A stretch of DNA of 20,306 bases from Nitrospirota bacterium (GTDB lineage: Bacteria; Nitrospirota; Thermodesulfovibrionia; Thermodesulfovibrionales; Dissulfurispiraceae), in assembly GCA_016212685.1 (NCBI GenBank), contig JACREW010000205.1, forward strand, positions 1-20,306. Reading direction: 5' to 3'. Below are positions 7,493-15,747 of this stretch, one piece after another. Position numbers and translations under genes: made by a program. Under the pieces are notes generated by a model that did not search any database, was not told the origin of the DNA, and saw only the letters and a program-made list of their open reading frames with translations. Each line of letters opens with the position of its first letter. Positions within the stretch are counted from its first letter, which is position 1.

Positions 7493-8280
7493 TTCGACTT
7501 CTTTCCCTTAAACTCTTTCTCCTTCTTCGACTCTGTAAAAAGGTCCGTAAGCATATCTCTCAACGTGCCCATATCTATGTGAGTATCCAGTTTTCCTTGA
7601 ATCGACACTGAGATAGTTCCCGTCTCTTCCGACACTATGATCGCTACCGCGTCGGTCTCTTCAGTAACGCCTATGCCCGCCCTATGGCGGGTTCCGAGGG
7701 CCTTGCTGACCTCTGTGCCGAGCGTAATCGGCAGAAAACATCCGGCTGCGACAACCCTGTTGCCCCTGATTACAACAGCGCCGTCATGAATGGGCGATGT
7801 GGGATGGAATATGCTCAAAAGCAGTTCCTTTGAAACTTTCGCGTCGAGCGGTGTGCCTATCTCGACATAGTCTTTAAGGCTCACATCCCTTTCTATAACG
7901 ATCAATGCGCCTATTTTCCTGTTCGCAAGCGCTATCGACGCCCTGACTATTTCTTCGAGAGACTTAAGTTCTTCCGCCGAGGTAAACCCTTGAAGGAACG
8001 ATGACTCGCCCATATGGGCAAGCGCCCTTCTTATTTCAGGCTGGAAAAGCACTATCAACACTATAACGACCTGCGACCAGAAACTCTGGACGATCCAGTC
8101 CATAGTATAAAGCTGAAGGTACTTTGAGAAGAAAGAGGCTACCAAAAGAACGCCGAGACCAGCAAGCATCTGGGCAGCCTTTGTGCCCTTGATAATCAGA
8201 AGGATGCGGTAAAGTATTATCGAGACGAGCGCGATGTCCAGCAAATCCTGCCATCTGATTTGTCTCAATAAATCCAGCAA
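7489..8280 (-). CDS. cdaA: Diadenylate cyclase CdaA (DAC domain)
   Basis: CdaA condenses two ATP into cyclic di-AMP, a second messenger for osmolyte and cell-wall homeostasis. The 263-aa protein has three N-terminal membrane helices (about 14-30, 37-53 and 66-80) and a cytoplasmic DAC domain. The catalytic motifs DGA (166-168) and RHRAG (198-202) are present. The C-terminal tail is lysine rich. The start is TTG at 8280, supported by GAGGAG seven bases upstream. No ATG fits the family N-terminus better. It is the first gene of the cdaA-cdaR-glmM group, and a 54-base gap with a promoter-like -10 box separates it from nuoN. It may be both read through from the nuo operon and transcribed from its own promoter. 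Confidence 0.93.
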   Translation of the reverse strand: MLDLLRQIRWQDLLDIALVSIILYRILLIIKGTKAAQMLAGLGVLLVASFFSKYLQLYTMDWIVQSFWSQVVIVLIVLFQPEIRRALAHMGESSFLQGFTSAEELKSLEEIVRASIALANRKIGALIVIERDVSLKDYVEIGTPLDAKVSKELLLSIFHPTSPIHDGAVVIRGNRVVAAGCFLPITLGTEVSKALGTRHRAGIGVTEETDAVAIIVSEETGTISVSIQGKLDTHIDMGTLRDMLTDLFTESKKEKEFKGKKSK

Positions 8281-8311
8281 GGGATCTCCTCGATTTAGAT
8301 TTTAATGAGTA

Positions 8312-8340
8312 ATTATAACATAAGAGAGATGGTGCTATAA
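8312..8340 (-). promoter_or_regulatory. Candidate sigma-70 promoter for cdaA
   Basis: On the minus strand a perfect TATAAT lies at 8312-8317, about 32 bases before the TTG start of cdaA. The hexamer 17 bases further upstream is TTATAG (8335-8340), a weak match to TTGACA that overlaps the nuoN stop. The perfect -10 box in the only gap between nuoN and cdaA supports separate transcription of the c-di-AMP cassette, but the weak -35 keeps this tentative. Confidence 0.45.
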
Positions 8341-9723
8341 ATTTAGAAAAGGTGAAGGCATGATGCCGATGATAAAGACCATCAGCACAATTATCAGTAT
8401 TGCAATGCCCAATGACGGTGATGACGCTATTACTGCTTCTTCCTCCGTCTCTTTCATATACATGTTCACTACCACCCTCAGATAGTAATATGCCGAGACA
8501 GCGCTGAATATTACCGCTATCACCGCAAGCCATGCGTATCCGGCCTTTATAACTGCCATAAAGAGGCTGAGTTTGCCTATAAACCCGGCCGTCGGAGGTA
8601 TTCCTGCGAGGGAAAACATGAATACGAGCATTGCCGCCGATATAAGCGGGTGTCTTCTTGCGATACCATCATAAGACTTAATCTCTTCCTTTCCCAGAGC
8701 TATTACCACCGCAAACGCCCCCATGTTCATAAATGCATATATGAGCATGTATGTCATCATGGCATCCATTCCTTCTTTTGTGCCGGGTATTATTCCCATC
8801 AGCATATACCCTGCATGGGCTATGGATGAATATGCGAGCATTCTCTTTATGTTTGTCTGCGCCAACGCAAACATGTTCCCCACCACAATAGTGGCTATCG
8901 CTATGGCAATGAGTATTGTTCCCCAATCCATTCTTGCCGAACCCAATGCATCAAATAAGACCCTGCCGAAAGCTGCAAAAGCCGCCGTCTTTGGGCCTAT
9001 GGACATGAAGGCGGTTATCGGCGTGGGCGCTCCTTCGTATGCATCAGGGGCCCACATGTGGAATGGAGCCGCTGCTATTTTGAATGAAAAGGCCGCTGTA
9101 ACAGAGATAACGGCAAGCAGCATAACCGGATTTGCAGCAAGGCCGTTTTTTGCAATGTAGTCGGCAACTGCTTTAAGGTTCGTGGCGCCGGTGAGACCGT
9201 ATATCATCGCTATGCCGTAGAGCAGGATCGCAGTTGCAAATGTCCCTAAAAGGAAATATTTCAAGGAGGCTTCGTTTGATTTCAGATTGTGCCGCAGGAA
9301 ACCGGTAAGGACATAAGTGCTCAATGACATGAGCTCAAGTCCGAGATATAGGACTATCAGGTCTCCGGCAGATGCCATAAGCATCATACCGATGGATGCA
9401 AGAAGAACAAGGCTGTAATATTCTCCGGAATGCCTCTCATCTACGGCGCTATAATCTATAGACATCAGGGCAGTCAGGGAAATATTCAGCATGAAAATAT
9501 ACTTGAAAAACATGCCGTAGCCGTCGGATATGAACATACCGTTAAAGGCGGTTCCTGCGGAGATCGGGATTGCATAAGCTGCCGCAGCAGCGCCGAGTAT
9601 GCTCAAAAAAGCCATAATGCTTTTCTTCTTAACTGCCAATCCAGCCAGAAAAACCGAGAGTGTAAGAACAGTCATAAGTATTTCAGGGAATAACGGCCCC
9701 AGTTCTCTCATTAGTTCACTCAT
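8335..9723 (-). CDS. nuoN: NADH-quinone oxidoreductase subunit N
   Basis: NuoN is the antiporter-like membrane subunit of complex I nearest to NuoK and contributes one proton channel. The 462-aa product has about 14 membrane helices. The channel residues are present: the TM5 glutamate in LYLGLELMSLSTYVL (Glu130), the TM7 lysine in FKIAAAPFHMWAPDAYEGAP (Lys215) and the TM8 lysine in SIGPKTAAF (Lys245). The motif FHMWAPDAYEGAPTP identifies it as NuoN rather than NuoM or NuoL. It starts in an ATGA overlap with nuoM and is the last gene of the complex I cluster. Confidence 0.95.
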   Translation of the reverse strand: MSELMRELGPLFPEILMTVLTLSVFLAGLAVKKKSIMAFLSILGAAAAAYAIPISAGTAFNGMFISDGYGMFFKYIFMLNISLTALMSIDYSAVDERHSGEYYSLVLLASIGMMLMASAGDLIVLYLGLELMSLSTYVLTGFLRHNLKSNEASLKYFLLGTFATAILLYGIAMIYGLTGATNLKAVADYIAKNGLAANPVMLLAVISVTAAFSFKIAAAPFHMWAPDAYEGAPTPITAFMSIGPKTAAFAAFGRVLFDALGSARMDWGTILIAIAIATIVVGNMFALAQTNIKRMLAYSSIAHAGYMLMGIIPGTKEGMDAMMTYMLIYAFMNMGAFAVVIALGKEEIKSYDGIARRHPLISAAMLVFMFSLAGIPPTAGFIGKLSLFMAVIKAGYAWLAVIAVIFSAVSAYYYLRVVVNMYMKETEEEAVIASSPSLGIAILIIVLMVFIIGIMPSPFLNL

Positions 9724-11252
9724 TTCAGCACCTCGATAATGCCTTTTACAGCAGTGATTTCCTGACCGCCTGCGCCGAACCTATCGAGGAGATGCTGAAC
9801 AGATGCCTGCATGTAGCTTATAAGCACTGACGGTTGCATCCCCAGATAAAAGACGAGAAAGACAAGCGGAACGAGCATTAACGCCTCCCTCATGCCCATA
9901 TCGCGAAGGTGTTCCTTTACCTTCGGATTGACATCAAACAGGAAAATCCTATAATAGAGCCATACCATATACGCTACACCTAATATCACACCCATGATTG
10001 AAATAGCGCCCATGGCCATCTTCGTCTTAAATGCTCCGCTTAAAATGAGAAACTCGCCCATAAAGGAATTCGTCCCCGGAAACCCGCTGCCTGCAAGGGC
10101 AAAGATGGTAAAAAAGACCGTAAATATGGGAACGGCCCGGGCAAGTCCGCCGTAGTCTTCAATAATCCTCGTATGTGTCCTTTCATAGATAACACCAATA
10201 CACGTAAAGAGCGCGCCCGTCACAATGCCGTGATTTATCATCTGGAATATCCCGCCCTCCATCCCTGTCTGGTTCAGGGAGAATAAACCGAGGGTAACAA
10301 AACCCATGTGGCTGACGCTTGAGTATGCGATGAGTCTCTTAATATCCTTCTGCATCAGTGTAACAAAAGCGCCGTATACAATTGCTATTAAAGAGAGGAT
10401 GAGCATGGGCATAAAGAATATTTTTACTGCATCCGGGAACATGGGCATGGAAAACCTGAGGAAACCGTATGCGCCCATCTTAAGTAGTATTCCTGCAAGG
10501 ATAACGCTTCCTGCCGTAGGCGCCTCGGTATGGGCATCGGGAAGCCATGTATGCAAGGGGAACATGGGCACCTTGACCGCAAATGCAGCAAAGAATGCCA
10601 GGAAAAGCCAGATCTGAAGATTCACCGGATAATGGGCCTTTGCAAGCGCAAGAATGTCGAATGTCCCGCCTCCGGCATAATAGAGTGCGATTATTCCGAC
10701 CAGCATCAGGACACTTCCTGCTAATGTAAAGAGGACAAACTTTATTGCAGCATATACCCTGTTTGAACCGCCCCATATACCTATGAGGAGAAACATCGGT
10801 ACGAGCATTGCTTCCCAGAGAATATAGAACAGGAACAGATCCATGGCGGCAAACACGCCGGTCATAGCCGTCTCCATTAAAAGGATCGCCATATAAAACA
10901 ACTTTACCTTTTCCTGTATGGCCTTCCACGAGGCTAAAACGCAGAGCATGCCGATTAATGCTGAGAGAAGTACGAATAGAATGCTGATCCCGTCCACACC
11001 GACCGTATAATTTAAATTCCATGCCGGTATCCATGGATAACTCTCGACAAACTGCATCTTATATGTGGTCTTATCGAAATGTATATAGAGGGGCAATGAA
11101 ACAACCAATGTTGCAAAGGTGGTTAAAAGGGCAGTCCACCGGATTGCATAGGCATTCCTCAGGAGGGATATCAATAATGCCCCCGCCAAAGGAAGGAAAA
11201 TAGTTATTGAAAGTATAGGATAGCCGAGCCTGTTAAGTATTATGTCTTCCAT
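9720..11252 (-). CDS. nuoM: NADH-quinone oxidoreductase subunit M
   Basis: NuoM is an antiporter-like proton-translocating subunit of complex I. The 510-aa product carries the TM5 glutamate in LFYILWEAMLVPMFLLIGIWGG (Glu147), the TM7 lysine in AVKVPMFPLHTWLPDAHTEAPT (Lys227) and the TM8 lysine in ILLKMGAYG (Lys258). HTWLPDAHTEAPTAGSV is the NuoM signature. It lies between the MrpD-like subunit (9-base gap) and nuoN (ATGA overlap). All key channel residues are intact, so this is a normal pump unit. Confidence 0.95.
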   Translation of the reverse strand: MEDIILNRLGYPILSITIFLPLAGALLISLLRNAYAIRWTALLTTFATLVVSLPLYIHFDKTTYKMQFVESYPWIPAWNLNYTVGVDGISILFVLLSALIGMLCVLASWKAIQEKVKLFYMAILLMETAMTGVFAAMDLFLFYILWEAMLVPMFLLIGIWGGSNRVYAAIKFVLFTLAGSVLMLVGIIALYYAGGGTFDILALAKAHYPVNLQIWLFLAFFAAFAVKVPMFPLHTWLPDAHTEAPTAGSVILAGILLKMGAYGFLRFSMPMFPDAVKIFFMPMLILSLIAIVYGAFVTLMQKDIKRLIAYSSVSHMGFVTLGLFSLNQTGMEGGIFQMINHGIVTGALFTCIGVIYERTHTRIIEDYGGLARAVPIFTVFFTIFALAGSGFPGTNSFMGEFLILSGAFKTKMAMGAISIMGVILGVAYMVWLYYRIFLFDVNPKVKEHLRDMGMREALMLVPLVFLVFYLGMQPSVLISYMQASVQHLLDRFGAGGQEITAVKGIIEVLK

Positions 11253-11261
11253 GTTTTATCC

Positions 11262-13025
11262 TCATAACAGTAGAATCAGTATTACAACTGCACATATCCC
11301 CGCACTCATGATAAAGGCGTAGTCGTGAATCTTACCGCTTTGTACGACGCGCATGACCGCACTCCATGCGACCGTCAACCTTCCTATACCGTTGACCGCC
11401 CCGTCAACTACCTTTATATCAAAGGATCGCAAAATACCTGCAATCTTCATCACAGGTTTTATCACCATAAATTCGTATGCCTCTCCTACGACATTGTATT
11501 CAAACCTTACAATGGGCCTATTTACAAGCCATAAAAATGCCTTTGCCCCTTTTCTGTAGAACCAGTCCGTGTCGAGGTTGATCGCCCTGATTTCAGCAGG
11601 GTATATGCCGGAGAGCATAAGGAGACTAAAGGCCAGCGCTGAAAAAAATAAAAGCTGAAGCTGGTCGATAACATGGGCTGCCGTATACGGCACATAATCT
11701 ACGGGATAGGGGAGAATGGAATAAAGGAACCCTGGAAATACCCCGATGAAAATGCACAAAAATGCGGCAATGCCCATGGCGAGAAGCATGTTGATGGGAG
11801 GCTCCTTTGTCCTTATACCCGAGTCGTGGGAGAAAAATGCAAAGAATGGGATTTTTATTCCTGAATGGTGAAAAACGCCTGCCGAGGCAAACACCAGCGC
11901 AAACCATACGGGTATCAGTCCTTCAACACCTGATGCGCTGACGATCATCGATTTACTCACAAACCCGTTCGTCAGCGGAAATCCTGAAATGGATGCAGCG
12001 CCCACTATGCAGAAAATTGTCGTTAAGGGCATGGTCTTGTATAATCCGCCCAGATCCGTAGCGTTAATCTTGCCTGTCTGGTGCAGCACTGCGCCCATGG
12101 ACATGAACAGCAGCGCCTTATACAGGATATGACAGAAGGCATGAGCGACCGTACCGTTCAGCGAAAGGGTTGTACCTATTCCGATTCCCACCACCATAAA
12201 TCCGACCTGGTTTATAAGGCTGTAGGAAAGAACCCTCCTCAGATTGTTTTCTATGACGGCATAAAAGATGGGAAATGCCGTCATCGCAGCCCCGATCCAG
12301 ATTAACATCTCTGTGCCCGGAAATCCCCTTGCCAGGACATAAACCGCTGATTTGGTGGTAAAGGCGCTTAAAAATACCGTGCCTGAAAAAGTCGATTCCG
12401 GGTAGGCGTCAGGGAGCCATGAATGAAAAATGGGGAAGGCGGCATTTATCCCGAATCCGAGCAGTATAAGATATGATGCCGGACCGTCCAGTCCTATGAA
12501 TGAGAATACAAGGGAGCCTGTATCATGGTAGTGCAATGTTATTCCTGCAAGGAGGCAAAGACCTCCGGCAATATGAACCAGCAGATAACGCAGTCCTGCA
12601 CCCCGTGATGCCTCTGTCTTACTTGCCCATATAAGATAGGCAGCGGAAAAGGCCATTATCTCCCAGAATAAAAATAAAGTCAAGAAATCCCCTGAAAAGA
12701 CAACACCCTGGGCGCTTCCGGCATAGATAAAGCCGGCAATGTGCTGCCCGTCATCTTTTACCCGAAGGGAGTAAAGGACAGATATGAATGAGACAAGGGC
12801 AAAGATATATCCGAATGCCAGGCTGAGCTTATCGACCCTTCCGAAAATGAGTTCATACCCCAAAAAATTGACTGTCCAGTATACGCCCTCATGCATACTG
12901 AGCAGGCTTATGGAGGCAAGGACAGGCAGCAGCAATAAATAGGCGGATTTCACCCTCCCTTTTAAAAAGGAAATGATAGGCGCGCCGATGATAAAGATTG
13001 CGGCAGGCGCAACGGCATTAATCAT
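11262..13025 (-). CDS. MrpD-like antiporter subunit with NuoL-like C-terminal extension
   Basis: This 587-aa protein belongs to the proton-conducting antiporter family shared by Mrp antiporters and complex I. The TM5 glutamate is present in LFLFWEIMAFSAAYL (Glu122), and TM8 has lysine in SAFTTKSAVYVLARGF (Lys225). At the usual TM7 lysine, however, the sequence is FGINAAFPIFHSWLPDAY, with Asn194. From memory, this N-A-A-F-P subtype also occurs in MrpD-like proteins of other Proteobacteria, so the change may be characteristic of the subfamily. After about residue 480 a long tail (DTDWFYRKGAK... VVDGAVNGIGRLT... VQSGKIHDYAFIM) resembles the end of NuoL, which forms the lateral helix along the membrane arm and a final anchoring helix. 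With the 493-aa subunit it takes the place of a single nuoL. It starts inside the 80-aa gene. Confidence 0.85.
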   Translation of the reverse strand: MINAVAPAAIFIIGAPIISFLKGRVKSAYLLLLPVLASISLLSMHEGVYWTVNFLGYELIFGRVDKLSLAFGYIFALVSFISVLYSLRVKDDGQHIAGFIYAGSAQGVVFSGDFLTLFLFWEIMAFSAAYLIWASKTEASRGAGLRYLLVHIAGGLCLLAGITLHYHDTGSLVFSFIGLDGPASYLILLGFGINAAFPIFHSWLPDAYPESTFSGTVFLSAFTTKSAVYVLARGFPGTEMLIWIGAAMTAFPIFYAVIENNLRRVLSYSLINQVGFMVVGIGIGTTLSLNGTVAHAFCHILYKALLFMSMGAVLHQTGKINATDLGGLYKTMPLTTIFCIVGAASISGFPLTNGFVSKSMIVSASGVEGLIPVWFALVFASAGVFHHSGIKIPFFAFFSHDSGIRTKEPPINMLLAMGIAAFLCIFIGVFPGFLYSILPYPVDYVPYTAAHVIDQLQLLFFSALAFSLLMLSGIYPAEIRAINLDTDWFYRKGAKAFLWLVNRPIVRFEYNVVGEAYEFMVIKPVMKIAGILRSFDIKVVDGAVNGIGRLTVAWSAVMRVVQSGKIHDYAFIMSAGICAVVILILLL

Positions 13026-13260
13026 AATATCCCTCCTTCCTTTTTATCAGAGGCCGTAATATGTATTTTGCCGCAAGGACAAGCACTACGCAGGCAACGA
13101 ATCCAAAGGTGGCATAAAAGGACGGATAACCCTCGAATGCAAAATATGGATGCTTGTGGATAAAAGGGTCGATGACTATAAGCGCTATTAGCGATGCAAA
13201 GAACACCTTCAGAAATTTCTTCAGATTTCCCGGCGTGTCGAAAAAATGTTTTTTTTCCAT
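13018..13260 (-). CDS. Small two-helix membrane protein within the complex I cluster
   Basis: I do not recognise a named family. The 80-aa product has two hydrophobic segments (about 17-32 and 47-66) separated by a polar, aromatic loop (DPFIHKHPYFAFEGYPSF), and a basic tail. It is framed tightly by genes for antiporter subunits: its end overlaps the start of the 587-aa subunit, and the 45-aa gene ends ten bases upstream of its ATG. That position suggests an accessory or assembly subunit of the expanded membrane arm, perhaps bridging the two antiporter-like proteins. This is inference from position only. Confidence 0.75.
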   Translation of the reverse strand: MEKKHFFDTPGNLKKFLKVFFASLIALIVIDPFIHKHPYFAFEGYPSFYATFGFVACVVLVLAAKYILRPLIKRKEGYYD

Positions 13261-13270
13261 ATCCTTTTCC

Positions 13271-13408
13271 TTAAAGACTTTTTAGAAAAATTACTGCAAG
13301 ATACAGGACGCCCAATAAAAAGACTATGTAAAAGGCAGTCCTGTAACCCGGCACAGGCTCATGGCTTAGTTCCATGATCTCCTTTTTTTCTTCCTGTTGT
13401 CCAGACAT
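13271..13408 (-). CDS. 45-residue single-helix membrane protein within the complex I cluster
   Basis: This gene is short enough to be missed by gene finders. It encodes a polar head (MSGQQEEKKEIMELSHEPVP), then GYRTAFYIVFLLGVLYLAVI as one membrane helix (about 24-42), ending FLKSL. A GAGGAG Shine-Dalgarno sequence overlaps the stop of the upstream antiporter gene (TGAGGAG) eight bases before the ATG, which supports real translation. The next gene starts ten bases after its stop. It looks like a single-helix supernumerary subunit beside the antiporter proteins. No function can be assigned from sequence alone. Confidence 0.75.
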   Translation of the reverse strand: MSGQQEEKKEIMELSHEPVPGYRTAFYIVFLLGVLYLAVIFLKSL

Positions 13409-13420
13409 CTTAAAATCTCC

Positions 13421-14902
13421 TCATTTAATTATCAGATTCGCAAAATTTATTATAAGATCAGGGTAAAAGCCCAAAATCACGCTTATTACGGCGCATAAAA
13501 ACAAAGGCGCTACCAGCATCGGATTTTCCTTGATCTCTTCGTGATGATGATGATGGTCATCTTCTGCTTTTTCAAAAAATGCCTTATAAACTATCGGCAC
13601 AAAATAAGAGGCATTGAGCATGGTGCTTATAAGCAGCACCATGAGAACCGTTAAACTCTCCCTTTCCAATGCGCCGACCAGTAGATACCACTTTGTAATG
13701 AAACCTCCCGCCGACGGCACGCCGATCATGCCCAGAGCGCCGATGGCAAAGGCAGCCATCGTCCATGGCATCTTTCTGCCGATACCGCTCAACTGGCTTA
13801 TTTCGGTCTTATGCGCCGATACATAAATGGAGCCTGCGCAGAAAAATAGGGTGATCTTTGCAAAGGCATGATTGGTTATGTGTATTATCCCGCCGATCAT
13901 TCCGCTTGTCGTTAAAAGCGCTCCGCCGAGGACAATGTAAGACAATTGACTGATTGTGGAATACGCCAGCCGTGCCTTCAGGTTGTCCCTGCTGATGGCA
14001 ATCACAGACGCCATGACTATGGTGAATGATGCAAAGAAGATCGCATAGTTATCGGCGCCGATGTTTTTCAAGAGATCTGTTCCAAAGACAAAAAATATCA
14101 CCCTCAATACCGAAAAGACGCCGGTCTTCACAACAGCCACTGCATGAAGAAGGGCGCTGACAGGCGTGGGAGCAACCATTGCTGCAGGCAGCCAGCCGTG
14201 CAACGGCATAACTGCACACTTTGCAAAACCAAAAAGATAAAGAAGAAACAGCACGCTGATCAGCACAGGATGAGCCGCCTTTGCCGCATCAGGGAATAAG
14301 CCTCCTTTTGTAAATTCGAGTGTCCCTGCGAGGTTGTAAGTCAAAATAATGGCTGCTACAAGAAATGCCTTTGCAGCGCCGAGCAGGTAAATAGCGTATT
14401 TCCTCGCTCCCACCTTCGATTCAGGAAGCTCCTTATGGGAAACAAGGGGATATGTGATTATTGTCAAACCCTCGTAGAATAAAAACAGCGTAAAGAGATT
14501 TGCTGAAAACGCCACCCCCATTGTGGTGGAAAGGGCAATGGCAAAGCATGAGAAGTATCGTGTCTGGGAGTGTTCGTTAAGGGGCCTCATATAGCCGATA
14601 GAATAAAAGGTCGTCACAATCCAGAGAAAGGAAGCTCCAAGAGCAAAGAGTATTCCAAAGGCATCCGCCCTGAACTTTATATCGATACCCGGCATCAGAT
14701 GGAAAAGGGTATATTCTATGGTCTTTCCATCAAGCACAGCAGGAACCATAGAGGCCACGAGAAGAAATTTCACTACCCCCGCAGCAACGGACCAGAACTC
14801 CCTGAGATTCGGCCTCTTCTGTCCTGTCAGGATAATAAGAAATGTGGCTGCAACAGAAACCGCTATAGTAAGCAGAGGAGTTATCGATGTAATTTTTTCC
14901 AT
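13421..14902 (-). CDS. NuoL/MrpA-like proton-conducting antiporter subunit
   Basis: This 493-aa antiporter-family protein occupies the usual nuoL position after nuoK. The channel residues are present: TM5 glutamate in LFLFYEGLTIITYPL (Glu144), TM7 lysine in FGFAKCAVMPLHGWLPAAM (Lys228) and TM8 lysine in LLHAVAVVKTGVFSVLR (Lys259). HGWLPAAMVAPTPVSALLHA is closest to NuoL/MrpA, but the protein is about 120 residues shorter than a typical NuoL and lacks the long lateral-helix tail. A run of five histidines (450-454) in an acidic loop near the C-terminus could bind metal. It is followed by the 45-aa and 80-aa membrane proteins and the MrpD-like subunit. Proton or sodium specificity cannot be told from the sequence. 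Confidence 0.87.
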   Translation of the reverse strand: MEKITSITPLLTIAVSVAATFLIILTGQKRPNLREFWSVAAGVVKFLLVASMVPAVLDGKTIEYTLFHLMPGIDIKFRADAFGILFALGASFLWIVTTFYSIGYMRPLNEHSQTRYFSCFAIALSTTMGVAFSANLFTLFLFYEGLTIITYPLVSHKELPESKVGARKYAIYLLGAAKAFLVAAIILTYNLAGTLEFTKGGLFPDAAKAAHPVLISVLFLLYLFGFAKCAVMPLHGWLPAAMVAPTPVSALLHAVAVVKTGVFSVLRVIFFVFGTDLLKNIGADNYAIFFASFTIVMASVIAISRDNLKARLAYSTISQLSYIVLGGALLTTSGMIGGIIHITNHAFAKITLFFCAGSIYVSAHKTEISQLSGIGRKMPWTMAAFAIGALGMIGVPSAGGFITKWYLLVGALERESLTVLMVLLISTMLNASYFVPIVYKAFFEKAEDDHHHHHEEIKENPMLVAPLFLCAVISVILGFYPDLIINFANLIIK

Positions 14903-14908
14903 ATTCTC

Positions 14909-15217
14909 CTACCCTTTCAAGATATCCATCTCATCCATGTGCGGCGTGGGTTTGTTCCTGAAGGCCGCTATCATCAAAGCAAGTCCCACCGCAACGCCGG
15001 CTCCGGCGCATGCAATCACAAAAAATACGAGCACCTGTCCGCGCATATCCTGCATATAATGGCTCAGGGCTAACAGGCTTATATTGACCCCGTTGAGCAT
15101 CAGCTCTATGGACATGAACATCATGATGATGTTTCTCCTTATGAGAAAGCCGAATACGCCGATTATGAACACTACAGCGCTGAGCATAAGGTACCATGTG
15201 AGAGGGACGGGGTTCAT
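14909..15217 (-). CDS. nuoK: NADH-quinone oxidoreductase subunit K
   Basis: NuoK is a small three-helix subunit at the centre of the complex I membrane arm, linking the quinone site to the antiporter subunits. The 102-aa product has normal length. It shows FGFLIRRNIIMMFMSIELMLNGVN (about 22-45), where the TM2 glutamate (Glu38) is the conserved channel residue, and a second conserved stretch VFFVIACAGAGVAVGLALMI (70-89). NuoK usually has a second membrane glutamate in 'AEAAVGLA', but here the matching segment reads 'AGAGVAVGLA', so that acidic residue is replaced by glycine. It overlaps nuoJ by four bases (ATGA). Confidence 0.93.
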   Translation of the reverse strand: MNPVPLTWYLMLSAVVFIIGVFGFLIRRNIIMMFMSIELMLNGVNISLLALSHYMQDMRGQVLVFFVIACAGAGVAVGLALMIAAFRNKPTPHMDEMDILKG

Positions 15218-15732
15218 GCCTTCCTCCTTTTAACGGCCAAAACCACCGCAGCAATCATGGGAACAAAGAGCACGAGGGCCAGGATCATAAAGGGGAATAC
15301 GTATTCGTTAAATAATACCGTTCCCAAAACCTTTGTGTGGGTTTCGCTCTGTATGTATTCGATGGAATATTTTCCCTGCGGCGCGATCACGGCATACTGT
15401 AAGGCAAGCATTATTCCAAGCAGTAATGCTGCTGCTGCGAAACCCCTCCCCTGCCATGAACTTATAAACCGCCGCCCTTTAAACTCCTCCTTAACATTAA
15501 GGAGCAGCACAACAAAAAGGAAAAGCACTAAAATGGCGCCTGCATAAACTATTATCTGTATAGCCGCGACAAATTCGGCATTCAAAAACAGGTAAAGGCC
15601 TCCGATATGGACAAAGAGGAGGAGCATCCACATAATGCCGTGCACCAGGTTTTTCCTCGTTACCACCAGCAGTGACAGTATGGTTATCATTGCGGCAAAG
15701 TACCCAAAAAATAATTTCGGCAGCATATCCAC
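15214..15732 (-). CDS. nuoJ: NADH-quinone oxidoreductase subunit J
   Basis: NuoJ is a five-helix subunit of the complex I membrane arm. Its third helix changes shape during turnover. The 172-aa product shows the family stretch FVAAIQIIVYAGAILVLFLFVVLLLN (about 54-79), with the conserved tyrosine and glycine of the pi-bulge region, and normal length. Its end overlaps nuoK, and nuoH ends 15 bases upstream. Confidence 0.92.
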   Translation of the reverse strand: MDMLPKLFFGYFAAMITILSLLVVTRKNLVHGIMWMLLLFVHIGGLYLFLNAEFVAAIQIIVYAGAILVLFLFVVLLLNVKEEFKGRRFISSWQGRGFAAAALLLGIMLALQYAVIAPQGKYSIEYIQSETHTKVLGTVLFNEYVFPFMILALVLFVPMIAAVVLAVKRRKA

Positions 15733-15747
15733 TCCGTAATATTTACT

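Noticed and set aside
8723..9160. Plus-strand open frames within nuoN, nuoM, nuoD and other genes
   Set aside because: They lie antisense to well-conserved genes, match no protein family, and reflect the base composition of membrane-protein codons.
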